Assembly (NCBI RefSeq): GCF_018343625.1
Contig: NZ_JAGYPG010000002.1
Location: forward strand, 787,280 to 851,279
DNA length: 64,000 nucleotides
Reading direction: 5' to 3'
Source: Lederbergia citri
Lineage (GTDB): Bacteria > Bacillota > Bacilli > Bacillales > Bacillaceae_C
Made by a program: the position numbers and the translations under genes. This document shows, one piece after another, positions 29,402-37,837 of this stretch; within the stretch, counting starts at the first letter, position 1, and each line of letters begins with the position of its first letter. The notes below the pieces were generated by a model. The model made no database searches and had not been told where the DNA came from. It worked only from the letters and a program-made list of their open reading frames with translations.

Positions 29402-30268
29402 TCAACCTGTCCCTTTGGGGTCAGTCCCCTTTGAACCTGTCCCTATCAAATCAGAAACGAATTTCGGGAGGACGAAGGCGGCTTTGTGCAGGTCTTTTGT
29501 ATAGTATTTTGTTTCAATTGGGTGGAAGCGGCTTTCTTCTATTTCAAGTGGATCGTAGCGCTTGGATCCTAATGTGAAAGTCCACATTCCACTTGGATAG
29601 GTTGGGATGTTTGCGATATAGAGCTTTGTGATTGGAAAAATCTCATTCACATCATGCTGTACTTCGCGGATAAGATCTGCTTTAAACCAAGGATTATCTG
29701 TTTGAGCCACAAAAATCCCATCTTCCTTTAAAGCCTTCGAAATTCCTGCGTAAAAACCTTTTGTAAACAAATTTACAGCGGGACCTACAGGCTCTGTTGA
29801 ATCGACCATGATGACATCGTACTCGTTTTCGCTCTCAGCAATTTCCATAAACCCGTCGCCGACTTTCACTTCTACACGTTCATTATCCAACTCGTGGGCA
29901 ATAGATGGCAAATATTTCTTTGAGTATTCGATTACTTTCCCATCAATGTCAACAAGAACTGCTTTTTTTACGCTAGGATGTTTCATAATTTCGCGTATGA
30001 CCCCGCCATCACCGCCACCCACTACTAAAACATGCTCAGGCTTTGGGTGTGTAAATAACGGAACATGAGCGACCATTTCATGATACACAAATTCGTCTTT
30101 TTCCGAAGTCATGACCATTCCATCAAGGAGTAGCATATTTCCCCATTCTTCTGTTTTCACCATTTCCAACAATTGAAAATCTGTCTGCTCTGTATGTAAA
30201 GTACGCTTAACCTTCATTGTGATGCCGAAATGATCAGTCTGCTTTTCAGTAAACCATAAACCTCCCAT
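29402..30268 (-). CDS. speE: Spermidine synthase with repeat-derived C-terminal tail
   Basis: It transfers an aminopropyl group from decarboxylated S-adenosylmethionine to putrescine. The SAM-binding motif [13 protein letters not shown], catalytic Asp in [11 protein letters not shown] and substrate motif [15 protein letters not shown] are all present in the 288-residue product. The usual end of the protein is near LPKFVSDL; here about 13 further residues ([13 protein letters not shown]) are encoded by a CCTGTCCC-type repeat that contains the stop codon. It is co-transcribed with speB. A second, more divergent paralog is at 45798-46646. Confidence 0.96.
   Translation of the reverse strand: MGGLWFTEKQTDHFGITMKVKRTLHTEQTDFQLLEMVKTEEWGNMLLLDGMVMTSEKDEFVYHEMVAHVPLFTHPKPEHVLVVGGGDGGVIREIMKHPSVKKAVLVDIDGKVIEYSKKYLPSIAHELDNERVEVKVGDGFMEIAESENEYDVIMVDSTEPVGPAVNLFTKGFYAGISKALKEDGIFVAQTDNPWFKADLIREVQHDVNEIFPITKLYIANIPTYPSGMWTFTLGSKRYDPLEIEESRFHPIETKYYTKDLHKAAFVLPKFVSDLIGTGSKGTDPKGTG
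29403..29446. repeat. CCTGTCCC repeat, copy 2, inside the 3' end of speE
   Basis: ACCTGTCCCTTTGGGG, TCAGTCCCC and ACCTGTCCC repeat the sequence at 11709-11746. It forms a GGGG/CCCC hairpin and supplies the last codons and stop of speE. Confidence 0.7.
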
Positions 30269-30334
30269 AATTCAGCCATCCTTCCGTGTAATTATGTTAT
30301 TTACAAGCGGTAGATGCTACTCATGCGGCGCTTC

Positions 30335-30502
30335 CGCTTTTCATTGTCTAGCTACAGCGCCTATCGACTAGTGGATTTCTACTTCCCTTCCTACGATAAT
30401 TCAACATTGATTCATCCATAGGACGAATCGTGTTTCCTTTATCTCGTCAGGAAATACGAAATCCATACGTCGATTAGCAAGGCGCTTCCGCTTTTCTATT
30501 TA
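30335..30502 (-). repeat. Dispersed intergenic repeat, copy c (between speE and the PBP gene)
   Basis: On the minus strand from AGAAAAGCGGAAGCGCC (30502) to CGATAGGCGCTGTAGC and TAGACA. It lies between two divergent genes, the only large copy here not directly behind a same-strand stop codon. The rest of 30269-30659 holds no other recognisable feature. Confidence 0.85.
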
Positions 30503-30659
30503 GTTTTCCACTATCGTACATTTACAAACACAAAAATTATAGAAAAATCGAGTAACGAAGTAAAGATGCCCTTAAAAATTTCTATGAAAACGATGAATAA
30601 AACTACGTTTTTTCTTTCATACTGTTGATAAAAGATTGCTAGATTGAGGTGAGAAAAGA

Positions 30660-32660
30660 ATGGAGACAGAAACAAGAGCCCATAGAAAAAAGTGGCGAAC
30701 GATTCGATTATTGACGTTTACTAGTATTTTAGCAATTGGAGCATTGGGTGCCCTTATTTTTTCGTTTTTTATTTATATCAAAATATTAGGTCCTCCTCCG
30801 CTTTCCATCCCTCAATCTACTTTATATTATGCGAATGATGGATCGGTTATAGGAGAAAGCAATAGTGGTGAAAAGCGTTATTGGGTAACACTTGATGAGA
30901 TTTCGCCATCGGTCATTGATGCAGCTATCGCGATTGAAGATCGAACTTTCTACAATCATTACGGTTTCGATGTCAAAAGAATCTTCGGCGCTATTGCAGC
31001 AAATATTACATCGATGAAAAAAGTGCAAGGTGCTAGTACGATTACTCAACAATATGCGCGAAATTTATTTTTGACGATGGATAAAACATGGAAACGGAAA
31101 ATTTCAGAAGCGATTTACACCATTCGTCTAGAAGGAAATTATTCCAAAGATGAAATATTGGAAGGATATTTAAATACCATTAATTTCGGGCATGGTGCAT
31201 ACGGAATTGAGGCTGCCAGTCAATTTTACTTCGGAAAAAATGCGAAGGACTTAACTGTTGCAGAAGGAGCTATGCTTATCGGAATTCCGAAAGGTCCAGG
31301 TATTTACTCACCACTCATTAATTATGAATTAGCGAAAAAAAGGCAGCTGCTGATATTAAAATCAATGCTGGAAATGAATATGATTACTAAGGAAACTGCA
31401 ATAGAAGCAACTGAAGAAAAATTGGTTATAACCGGAAAGCATCCACATCACCGCGCTGACTCTGCCCCTTATTTTTACGATGTCGTAAAAAAAGAACTGT
31501 TAACGACAGTTGGTTTAGATGAAAGAGTGTTGGCCCATGGAGGATTAAAAGTTTTTACAACTCTTGACCAAAGGCAGCAGGACATTGCAGAAGAAGTAAT
31601 GAATGAAACAATTTCTAAAGACTCCGATATTCAAGTTGGATTTGCAGCGATGGATCCTAAGACAGGCTTTGTTACGGCGCTTATCGGGGGAAGAGATTAT
31701 GATGAAAGTCCATTTAACCGAGCAACACAAGCCATTCGGCAACCTGGTTCTACCATTAAGCCGCTTCTTTATTACGCTGCACTTGAGCACGGCTTCACAC
31801 CGTCAACATTGATACGCAGTGAACCAACGACATTTAAACTTGATGGAGCTTCCGTATATACTCCACATAATTTTAATAATCAGTATGCGAATGGCGAGGT
31901 AACAATGGCGCAAGCTTTAGCCGTTTCCGACAATGTGTACGCTGTGAAAACCCATCTATTTCTTGGAGAAAGAGTGTTAGTCGATACGGCTAACAAATTT
32001 GGGATTGAGTCAAAAATGACAGCCGTTCCCTCCCTTGCACTCGGAACTTCCGGAGTAAAAGTGGTGGAATTGCTGAATGCCTATAGTATGCTGGCAAATG
32101 GAGGGAAAAAGGTAGAGCCTATCTTTATTCAAAAGGTAGTCGATTATCGCGGTAAAGTTATTTATGAGGTCGAGCAACAAGAAGAGCAAGTTTTAAAGCC
32201 AGAACTCGCTTTTATTATGAGTCAAATGATGACAGGGATGTTTGATCCGAAGTTGAACGGTTATGCGACCGTAACGGGTGCGTCAATTGCAAACCAAATG
32301 AGTAGAGTGTATGCAGGGAAATCTGGATCGACAAAATCGGATAGCTGGATGGGTGGCTTTACACCAGGGCTTGCAGCAGTCGTTTGGACGGGCTATGACC
32401 AAGGAAATGAAATCACGTTAACCGCAGATAAAGTTTTGGCCAAAAATATGTGGATCCGTTTCATGGAGCGATCGATTGAAGGACAACCGGAAAAAATTCA
32501 TACATTCAGGCCACCAGCCGGCGTAACAGCCGTTCCTATCGATCCATCGAATGGAAAATTGGCTACGAACTTATGCCCAGTCTTCAGAATCATGTATTTT
32601 GAAAAAGGAACAGAACCAGAAGAAGCTTGTACCGATCACCTGTTAACGGGTCCAAATTAA
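30660..32660 (+). CDS. pbpG: Class A penicillin-binding protein (PbpG/YwhE-type)
   Basis: A 666-residue bifunctional peptidoglycan synthase. One membrane helix lies at about residues 18-40. The glycosyltransferase domain has the catalytic Glu in AIEDRTFYNHYG (Glu93) and GASTITQQYARNLFL. The transpeptidase domain has SxxK in GSTIKP, SxN in AVSDNVYA and KSGSTKSDSW as the KTG-type motif. B. subtilis pbpG occupies the same position next to speE and acts with PbpF in spore cortex formation; I infer the same here but do not see a clear sigma-F promoter. The start ATG follows GAGGTGAG. A strong terminator follows. Confidence 0.93.
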   Translation: METETRAHRKKWRTIRLLTFTSILAIGALGALIFSFFIYIKILGPPPLSIPQSTLYYANDGSVIGESNSGEKRYWVTLDEISPSVIDAAIAIEDRTFYNHYGFDVKRIFGAIAANITSMKKVQGASTITQQYARNLFLTMDKTWKRKISEAIYTIRLEGNYSKDEILEGYLNTINFGHGAYGIEAASQFYFGKNAKDLTVAEGAMLIGIPKGPGIYSPLINYELAKKRQLLILKSMLEMNMITKETAIEATEEKLVITGKHPHHRADSAPYFYDVVKKELLTTVGLDERVLAHGGLKVFTTLDQRQQDIAEEVMNETISKDSDIQVGFAAMDPKTGFVTALIGGRDYDESPFNRATQAIRQPGSTIKPLLYYAALEHGFTPSTLIRSEPTTFKLDGASVYTPHNFNNQYANGEVTMAQALAVSDNVYAVKTHLFLGERVLVDTANKFGIESKMTAVPSLALGTSGVKVVELLNAYSMLANGGKKVEPIFIQKVVDYRGKVIYEVEQQEEQVLKPELAFIMSQMMTGMFDPKLNGYATVTGASIANQMSRVYAGKSGSTKSDSWMGGFTPGLAAVVWTGYDQGNEITLTADKVLAKNMWIRFMERSIEGQPEKIHTFRPPAGVTAVPIDPSNGKLATNLCPVFRIMYFEKGTEPEEACTDHLLTGPN

Positions 32661-32732
32661 TGTTTAAATGAAATATGGTTTTACAGAGCTAGAAAAAAAG
32701 AAAAAGAAGTAAAAAAATCGTTTAAAATAAAC

Positions 32733-32765
32733 AAAAAAGGCGTTGGTTGGCCAATGCCTTTTTAT
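32733..32765. terminator. Bidirectional terminator between pbpG and vanY-like gene
   Basis: AAAAAAGGCGTTGG-TTGG-CCAATGCCTTTTT, usable in both directions by the convergent genes. Confidence 0.85.
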
Positions 32766-32797
32766 TCTGCCAATATAAAAAATACTACTAAACTCGA

Positions 32798-33637
32798 CTA
32801 TTCCGTCCCTGTTACGATAATTCCGCTTTTATTATCTCCTGATATTTCATAGTTACTAGTAACCGCTATTTTTTGGGAAACTTCACCTTTGAAATCATAA
32901 TAGGAAATATAATATTTTTTTCCTTCATAATGAACAGAAATGGATTTCTTCTTTTTTACATAATCTAAGTATTGTTCAAGAGTGAGATTTTTTTCGTACA
33001 TAATGGCACTGTGTGGTAATCCCACATACCGAAAATGCCAAGGCTCATACTGAATCCCTGTAATGGCTGTCTTATCTTTTGGATAACGTAAAATAAATCC
33101 ATATTTCCAAGAATTTTTCTCGAGCCATTTTCCCTCTTCTGCTTCTTCCATTTTATGTAGCGTCGAGCCCACATCAAGTGCCAACCCCAAATTATGTTCA
33201 CTAAATCCCGCTGGCAAAGCATATGCAGAACCCATCTCTTCATAAAGCTGGTTTTGTTCTTCAAAACTACGAAAACCACTATTAATCATAAAATGGTCCA
33301 CATGATCTTTTTTAGCCGCATTAACCATCGCTGAAAAACGCTCTGCCACTTGCTCGGATATTTTTATATTATGATCAAGCAATTGGTATCCGATTTGATT
33401 TTGGTGTTCAATTAAATTTATAATATCCCGCTTCACACCAATATCCTGGACAGGGTTATCTTGATTCACCAGTAACAGATTTCCGTAATAAATTTGGTCA
33501 TTCTCAATAGTAATATATGATGTATTCCCAGTTTTTTCTTCCGAAATGTTAATCTTCGGACTCAGATCATTAAATTTATAACCGAATAATAGCGCCAATA
33601 TCACTAACAATAAGATCCACTTTATCTTTTTCATCAT
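32798..33637 (-). CDS. VanY-like D-alanyl-D-alanine carboxypeptidase
   Basis: A 279-residue membrane-anchored LAS-type metallopeptidase (N-terminal helix about 5-20) acting outside the membrane; it removes the last D-Ala from cell-wall peptides. Zinc ligands are His148 and Asp155 in SEHNLGLALDV and His201 in YEPWHFRYV, with Glu198 as the general base; SGFRSFEEQ is the substrate motif. It is encoded 67 bp behind a VanS-like kinase and VanR-like regulator, so it is probably their target. No vanHAX genes are present, so this is not a full glycopeptide-resistance operon. Confidence 0.9.
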   Translation of the reverse strand: MMKKIKWILLLVILALLFGYKFNDLSPKINISEEKTGNTSYITIENDQIYYGNLLLVNQDNPVQDIGVKRDIINLIEHQNQIGYQLLDHNIKISEQVAERFSAMVNAAKKDHVDHFMINSGFRSFEEQNQLYEEMGSAYALPAGFSEHNLGLALDVGSTLHKMEEAEEGKWLEKNSWKYGFILRYPKDKTAITGIQYEPWHFRYVGLPHSAIMYEKNLTLEQYLDYVKKKKSISVHYEGKKYYISYYDFKGEVSQKIAVTSNYEISGDNKSGIIVTGTE

Positions 33638-33704
33638 ATCTTCCCTCCATCTTCATGATAGGAAAGACTAATAAAGAAAAAAGGAAGAAAAGATAAAGTT
33701 TTTA

Positions 33705-34802
33705 TTAAGATTTTAAAGGAAGCCGAACTTCAAATTTTGTTTGAATTGGATCGCTGTATGCTGTAATTGTTCCTTCATGCTGTTCGATAATATTTTTAGC
33801 AATGAATAATCCTAGGCCTGTGCTGTTACGATGTAATGATCGTGAACGGTCGCCAGTATAAAACACATCAAAAATATGGGTCAATTCTTCTTCAGGAATG
33901 TAGCTTCCGTAGTTTACAACGTCTACAACAACGTCATTTTGATCAAGATAACCTTTTATATCAAAATATTTTCCTTCTGAACCGTATCGGATTGCGTTTG
34001 AAATTAAATTTTCGAAAACCCTTGCCAGCATTTCGCCGTCTCCAAAAATATGAAGGTTCTGGGCCATTTCCACTCTAGCAATTAAATTGTATTTTTCTAA
34101 GCTCGGATAAAATTCTTCATTTAGTTGTATGAGCAGTTCCCCGATATTAATAGAATCCTTTTCCATTTTAAGCATCCCATAATTCAGGCGAGAGATTTCA
34201 AATAATTCATCGATCAGTTTTTCCAAACGCAATGATTTAGTATGCGCAATCGTTAGAAAGTGCTTCATTTGATCTTCTGATATATGTTGATCCTTCATGA
34301 GCAATTCTAAATACCCTAAAACGGACGTAAGCGGAGTCCTTAAATCATGGGCTAAGTTAACAATAAGCTGTTCTTTACTGCTAACTGCAAGATTTTCTCT
34401 TTGTAAAGATTCCTTTAATTCCTGTGCAGCTTTATTTATATCTTCTGCAATTAATCGAAATTCATCATTCGTTGAAATATGAACACGGCTTTGAAAGTCT
34501 CCATTTGCAAGCTGATGAATACCGGTTGAAATTTTTTCAAAATGTGACCCATAAGACTTTGTAAGTAAAAAGAAAAATAAAATCGCAAGTGGAATAAAAA
34601 TAATTAAGAAAACATTAATATCTCCGATCCTAGCTATTGTTCTTCGAAGATCTGCTAATGGATCCCCCATTTGCACGTTAGATGTTTGATAATAAAATTG
34701 GAGAAGTTTATAGAAACCGAATGTAATAGCACCAGCCAATAACATGCTAATGCATAAACGGATGATCATCTGAGTTCGAAAGCTGCGCAACATTTTACCC
34801 AT
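33705..34802 (-). CDS. VanS-like sensor histidine kinase
   Basis: A 365-residue membrane kinase with two N-terminal helices (about 12-30 and 58-77) and a short extracellular loop, a HAMP segment, the dimer domain with the phosphorylated His in NLAHDLRTPLTSVLGYLE, and an ATPase domain with N box FENLISNAIRYG and G box GLGLFIAKNI. The short loop is typical of kinases that sense the membrane or cell wall. It overlaps the response-regulator gene by 8 bases and precedes the vanY-like gene, suggesting a cell-wall stress response. Confidence 0.9.
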   Translation of the reverse strand: MGKMLRSFRTQMIIRLCISMLLAGAITFGFYKLLQFYYQTSNVQMGDPLADLRRTIARIGDINVFLIIFIPLAILFFFLLTKSYGSHFEKISTGIHQLANGDFQSRVHISTNDEFRLIAEDINKAAQELKESLQRENLAVSSKEQLIVNLAHDLRTPLTSVLGYLELLMKDQHISEDQMKHFLTIAHTKSLRLEKLIDELFEISRLNYGMLKMEKDSINIGELLIQLNEEFYPSLEKYNLIARVEMAQNLHIFGDGEMLARVFENLISNAIRYGSEGKYFDIKGYLDQNDVVVDVVNYGSYIPEEELTHIFDVFYTGDRSRSLHRNSTGLGLFIAKNIIEQHEGTITAYSDPIQTKFEVRLPLKS

Positions 34803-35481
34803 TGAATGAATACCCTACTCCCCAAACGGTTTTAATAAACTTATTTTTATGCTGATCTTCTTTTAATTTTTTTCTCAAGCCCCGAATATGTACCATGACC
34901 GTATTGCTGCCTTCATAATAATCTTCGCCCCACACGTGTTCGAAAATGTTCTCTACACTATAAACCTTTTTCGGATAACTTGCTAACAAATATAAAATAT
35001 CAAACTCTTTTGGTGTTAACTCTATTGTTTCTCCATATAGCTTTACGGTACGTTCATCAGCATTTATGACTAGTCCTGCAACTTCCAGTTCATGACTTTT
35101 CCCGTTTGCTTGCTGTAAAAGCTTCGAGCGGCGAAGCTGAGCATTGACTCTTGCGACCAATTCCATCGGGTTGAACGGCTTGGACATATAGTCGTCAGCA
35201 CCCATAACTAGGCCTGTAATTTTGTCTAAATCTGAAGTTTTAGCGCTTAAAAAAATAACGGGTAGAGCATGTTGCTCACGAACTTGGCGAATGACTTCAT
35301 AACCATCCATCTTTGGCATCATAATATCTAATATCGCTAAATCGATGTTTCGGGTTTGAATAGCCTGAAGCGCTTCCATTCCATCGTGAACTTTGATGAT
35401 CTGATAACCTTCTTTCTCCAAATGAAACCCTACTAAATCAGCAATCTCTTTTTCATCATCTGCTATGAGTATTGTTATCAT
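34795..35481 (-). CDS. VanR-like OmpR-family response regulator
   Basis: A 228-residue regulator. The receiver domain has the acidic pocket ADDE, the phosphorylated Asp in LAILDIMMPKMDGYE (Asp52), and the switch Thr/Ser and Lys in FLSAKTSD and MSKPFNPMELVARV. The C-terminal winged helix ends in IKTVWGVGYSF, as in VanR. Similarity to VanR of enterococcal clusters is visible along the whole length (DLAILDIM, DKITGL, GADDY, KPF). It should activate the kinase operon and the vanY-like gene. Confidence 0.92.
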   Translation of the reverse strand: MITILIADDEKEIADLVGFHLEKEGYQIIKVHDGMEALQAIQTRNIDLAILDIMMPKMDGYEVIRQVREQHALPVIFLSAKTSDLDKITGLVMGADDYMSKPFNPMELVARVNAQLRRSKLLQQANGKSHELEVAGLVINADERTVKLYGETIELTPKEFDILYLLASYPKKVYSVENIFEHVWGEDYYEGSNTVMVHIRGLRKKLKEDQHKNKFIKTVWGVGYSFNG

Positions 35482-35506
35482 TATTCCACCACCTACGATA
35501 TAAATC

Positions 35507-35538
35507 GAAAAAAACCTGAGGTGTGCGGCCTCAGGTTT
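35507..35538 (-). terminator. Terminator of ywhD (minus strand)
   Basis: AAACCTGAGG and CCTCAGGTTT form the stem; the minus strand continues TTTTTTTCG. A fragment of the dispersed repeat (GTGTCCAGCTACATAGCC) follows at 35539-35570. Confidence 0.75.
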
Positions 35539-35684
35539 CGTGTCCAGCTACATAGCCAGACCTATTTGTCCTAGTTCGCAATATAGTGCAAACTATATGT
35601 AAGTTTACTTTTTTTCCTTACAATCGGCAAGCGCGCACTATAATAATTAGAAATTGTCATAGATTGTTCATAATTTAAATCTAC

Positions 35685-36206
35685 TCACGAAAGTTCTTCC
35701 TTCAGTTTTTCACTCGAACGCTCCCATATTTCTGGATCATGTTCCTTTAAAAAGATTCCAAGTTTTTTCCTTGATTCTTCATCCATATTATGAACAATAA
35801 TTTGTCCTTTCATCGCCTTATCCATGTGATTTACATGCTCCGGCATCGATTTAAAGCCTCTGCGTGCAGGACGATTAATATATAATTCACACGCAGTGAC
35901 CCCTGCATAATAAGGTCCTTCTTGCTTACGATCGACTGCAACCCAAATGATCCAATATTTCTTTGTATCTTCCTTCGGATAACTAGTCAAAAGCTCATCA
36001 AGCGTTTTTAAGTATCGTACTCCTCGTTCTGTTTTGCTCCTGGCATGCATCGCCTGCAGTTCAATCCACACTTCACCTTCTTCTACATCTATCATAATCG
36101 GCGTCACATTTTCTAAACTGAGTGTACCGATTCCGAAACCTTTATGGCCATCTGTTGGGTCATTTTTAATAATATTAAATTCTAGTTTTTTCTTCCCTTG
36201 TTCCAC
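35685..36206 (-). CDS. ywhD: YwhD family protein
   Basis: A 173-residue cytoplasmic protein of unknown function, conserved in Bacillaceae at this position. It starts with GTG at 36206 behind AAGGAGGT. Visible features are the IDVEEGEVWIELQAMHARSK and ARRGFKSMPEHVNHMDKAMK stretches typical of the family. No signal peptide or membrane helix. It lies 30 bp behind ywhC on the same strand, probably co-transcribed. Confidence 0.9.
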   Translation of the reverse strand: MEQGKKKLEFNIIKNDPTDGHKGFGIGTLSLENVTPIMIDVEEGEVWIELQAMHARSKTERGVRYLKTLDELLTSYPKEDTKKYWIIWVAVDRKQEGPYYAGVTACELYINRPARRGFKSMPEHVNHMDKAMKGQIIVHNMDEESRKKLGIFLKEHDPEIWERSSEKLKEELS

Positions 36207-36235
36207 AAAAATACCTCCTTACACTTAGCTTTTCC

Positions 36236-36889
36236 TTATAGAAACATCGCAAACACATTCTGAAGACTTTCAATAAAAAAGGGCACTACCGTACGAATAA
36301 TCGGATAAATCGTATATGCCCCTAACGGAGTTATGACTAGAACGATAAATATTAATGAACCAAATTGCTCATACTGAGTCATTTTAGCTCTTACCGATGG
36401 CGGTAAAAGGTCTTCTAAAATCCTGTATCCATCTAATGGTGGAAGCGGCAGTAAGTTAAAAACAAATAACAACACATTAAAATATACAAATAAATCAAAG
36501 AACTTCATTACTAACGGAGGCAAAGACCCGGCCACTCCGGTTACAATTAGTATATATAAAACTCCCATTCCAATGAAAGCAAGCAAAAAATTACTGACTG
36601 GTCCCATTAAAGACACTAAAATTCCACCAAGACGTGGATTTTTAAAATGATATCTATTCACCGGAACAGGGCGTGCCCAACCAAAACCAGCGATAAAAAT
36701 GAGCAATGTACCAATCGGATCCAAATGGTGAATAGGATTCAACGTCAATCTTCCTTGGTTTTTCGCGGTTGAGTCACCTAATTTATATGCTGTATATGCA
36801 TGTGCAAATTCATGCACTGTAAAAGCTATCAATAATACGGCTGCAATTAACGGAATTTGTTCCAAAGGGAATCTAAGAAAACGCTCCAC
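36236..36889 (-). CDS. ywhC: Site-2-protease family membrane metalloprotease (YwhC)
   Basis: A 217-residue M50-type intramembrane protease with about five membrane helices. The zinc motif is HEFAH (in AFTVHEFAHAYTAYKLGD) and the third ligand lies in NLLPLPPLDGYRIL. I place the start at GTG 36889, 8 bases behind AAAGGAG. The upstream in-frame ATG at 36925 overlaps a GTTATAATG box that looks like a -10 promoter element, so it is not the start. Its substrate is not known. Confidence 0.9.
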   Translation of the reverse strand: MERFLRFPLEQIPLIAAVLLIAFTVHEFAHAYTAYKLGDSTAKNQGRLTLNPIHHLDPIGTLLIFIAGFGWARPVPVNRYHFKNPRLGGILVSLMGPVSNFLLAFIGMGVLYILIVTGVAGSLPPLVMKFFDLFVYFNVLLFVFNLLPLPPLDGYRILEDLLPPSVRAKMTQYEQFGSLIFIVLVITPLGAYTIYPIIRTVVPFFIESLQNVFAMFL

Positions 36890-37009
36890 ATATTCAACTC
36901 CTTTTTGAGACTCTATTAAAAACATTATAACAAATTAATATTATTGATTCGTTTATTAAAAAAGCATACACTTTTCCTTGAGTACATATTGACTAGGAGG
37001 AATTTTAAC

Positions 37010-37195
37010 ATGCCTTACGTAACTGTAAAAATGCTAGAAGGACGAACGGAAGAACAGAAAAAAGCATTAGTGGAAAAAGTAACGGCTGCTGTAGTTGAAA
37101 CAACCGGAGCCTCAACAGACAAAGTTGTTGTTTTCATTGAAGAAATGAGCAAAAGCCATTATGCTGTTGGCGGAAAAAGATTAAGCGACGAATAG
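37010..37195 (+). CDS. ywhB: 4-oxalocrotonate tautomerase family protein (YwhB)
   Basis: A 61-residue enzyme of the tautomerase superfamily. After removal of Met the N-terminal Pro (MPYVTVKMLEGR) becomes the catalytic base; the conserved Arg in GKRLSDE region and VVVFIEEM core fit. The ATG at 37010 behind GGAGG is decided by the need for Pro2; an upstream extension to 36944 is spurious. In B. subtilis YwhB has 2-hydroxymuconate tautomerase activity in vitro; the natural substrate is uncertain. Confidence 0.92.
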   Translation: MPYVTVKMLEGRTEEQKKALVEKVTAAVVETTGASTDKVVVFIEEMSKSHYAVGGKRLSDE

Positions 37196-37236
37196 TAAAG
37201 CGTAAGCGCCTTGCTAGTTATAGCGCTGGACAATAG
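37195..37236 (+). repeat. Mini version of the dispersed repeat (after ywhB stop)
   Basis: AAAGCGTAAGCGCCTTGC then TAGCGCTGGACAATAG: both termini of the large repeat joined directly, beginning at the ywhB stop. Confidence 0.7.
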
Positions 37237-37243
37237 AAACTTA

Positions 37244-37277
37244 AGGGCATCGGCACACTCATATTACGCCGATGCCC
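37244..37277. terminator. Hairpin between convergent ywhB and ywgA
   Basis: GGGCATCGGC and GCCGATGCCC form a perfect 10-bp stem. U-runs are weak on both sides, so termination may be partial. Confidence 0.6.
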
Positions 37278-37288
37278 CATCTAAAACC

Positions 37289-37798
37289 TTATCCCGCAAC
37301 AGTCATTTTTTTCAAATCCTCAATATATGCATATGCTTCTTCAATTTCTTCCATAGAATACGATTGTTCACTTTTTAATACGTGAATTTTTTCTTCCACT
37401 TCAGGTTTTGCCAATGAGTCAAAGTATAAAACCGTTGACACGAGTTCAAGAAAGCGAGCATTTTTCTCATTCATTTTGCACAAGCATTCCTTCAAATTTG
37501 GCAGATCGATTTCATATGCCTCTAAAAATTCCTGCCCCGCTTCCGTCACCCTATACTTATAATGAACATATCCGTTCTTCTCTTCCTTCACTTCATCTAT
37601 AAAGCCGAAATTACATAATTCCTCGACACGTAATGTCAATTCCTCAGAATATGGTCCGTAAAAATGAAATTCAAACTTTTCTTGAAAAGGAAAATTTAAT
37701 TTCTTCGCAATATACACGATCTTTTGGAGCTTTTTACGACCGATTATTTCTCCAGACACAGCAAATATATTCATTAATCGTAGATGGTCATTCAGCAT
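37289..37798 (-). CDS. ywgA: YwgA family protein
   Basis: A 169-residue protein of unknown function conserved next to ywfO. It begins MLNDHLRLMNIF and contains GRKKLQKIVYIAKKL and FHFYGPYSEELT, a pattern also found in proteins of the SocA/Panacea antitoxin type (KLQK-YGPYS), which suggests a related fold but not a toxin-antitoxin role. No partner toxin is adjacent. It lies 40 bp after ywfO on the same strand. Confidence 0.85.
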   Translation of the reverse strand: MLNDHLRLMNIFAVSGEIIGRKKLQKIVYIAKKLNFPFQEKFEFHFYGPYSEELTLRVEELCNFGFIDEVKEEKNGYVHYKYRVTEAGQEFLEAYEIDLPNLKECLCKMNEKNARFLELVSTVLYFDSLAKPEVEEKIHVLKSEQSYSMEEIEEAYAYIEDLKKMTVAG

Positions 37799-37837
37799 GA
37801 CAAACGTTCAACTCCTGCTTCATTTTTCGGTAATGAT

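Noticed and set aside
37289..37798. YgwA as antitoxin of a toxin-antitoxin pair
   Set aside because: The KLQK and YGPYS motifs recall Panacea/SocA proteins, but the gene is a conserved core gene with no toxin next to it.
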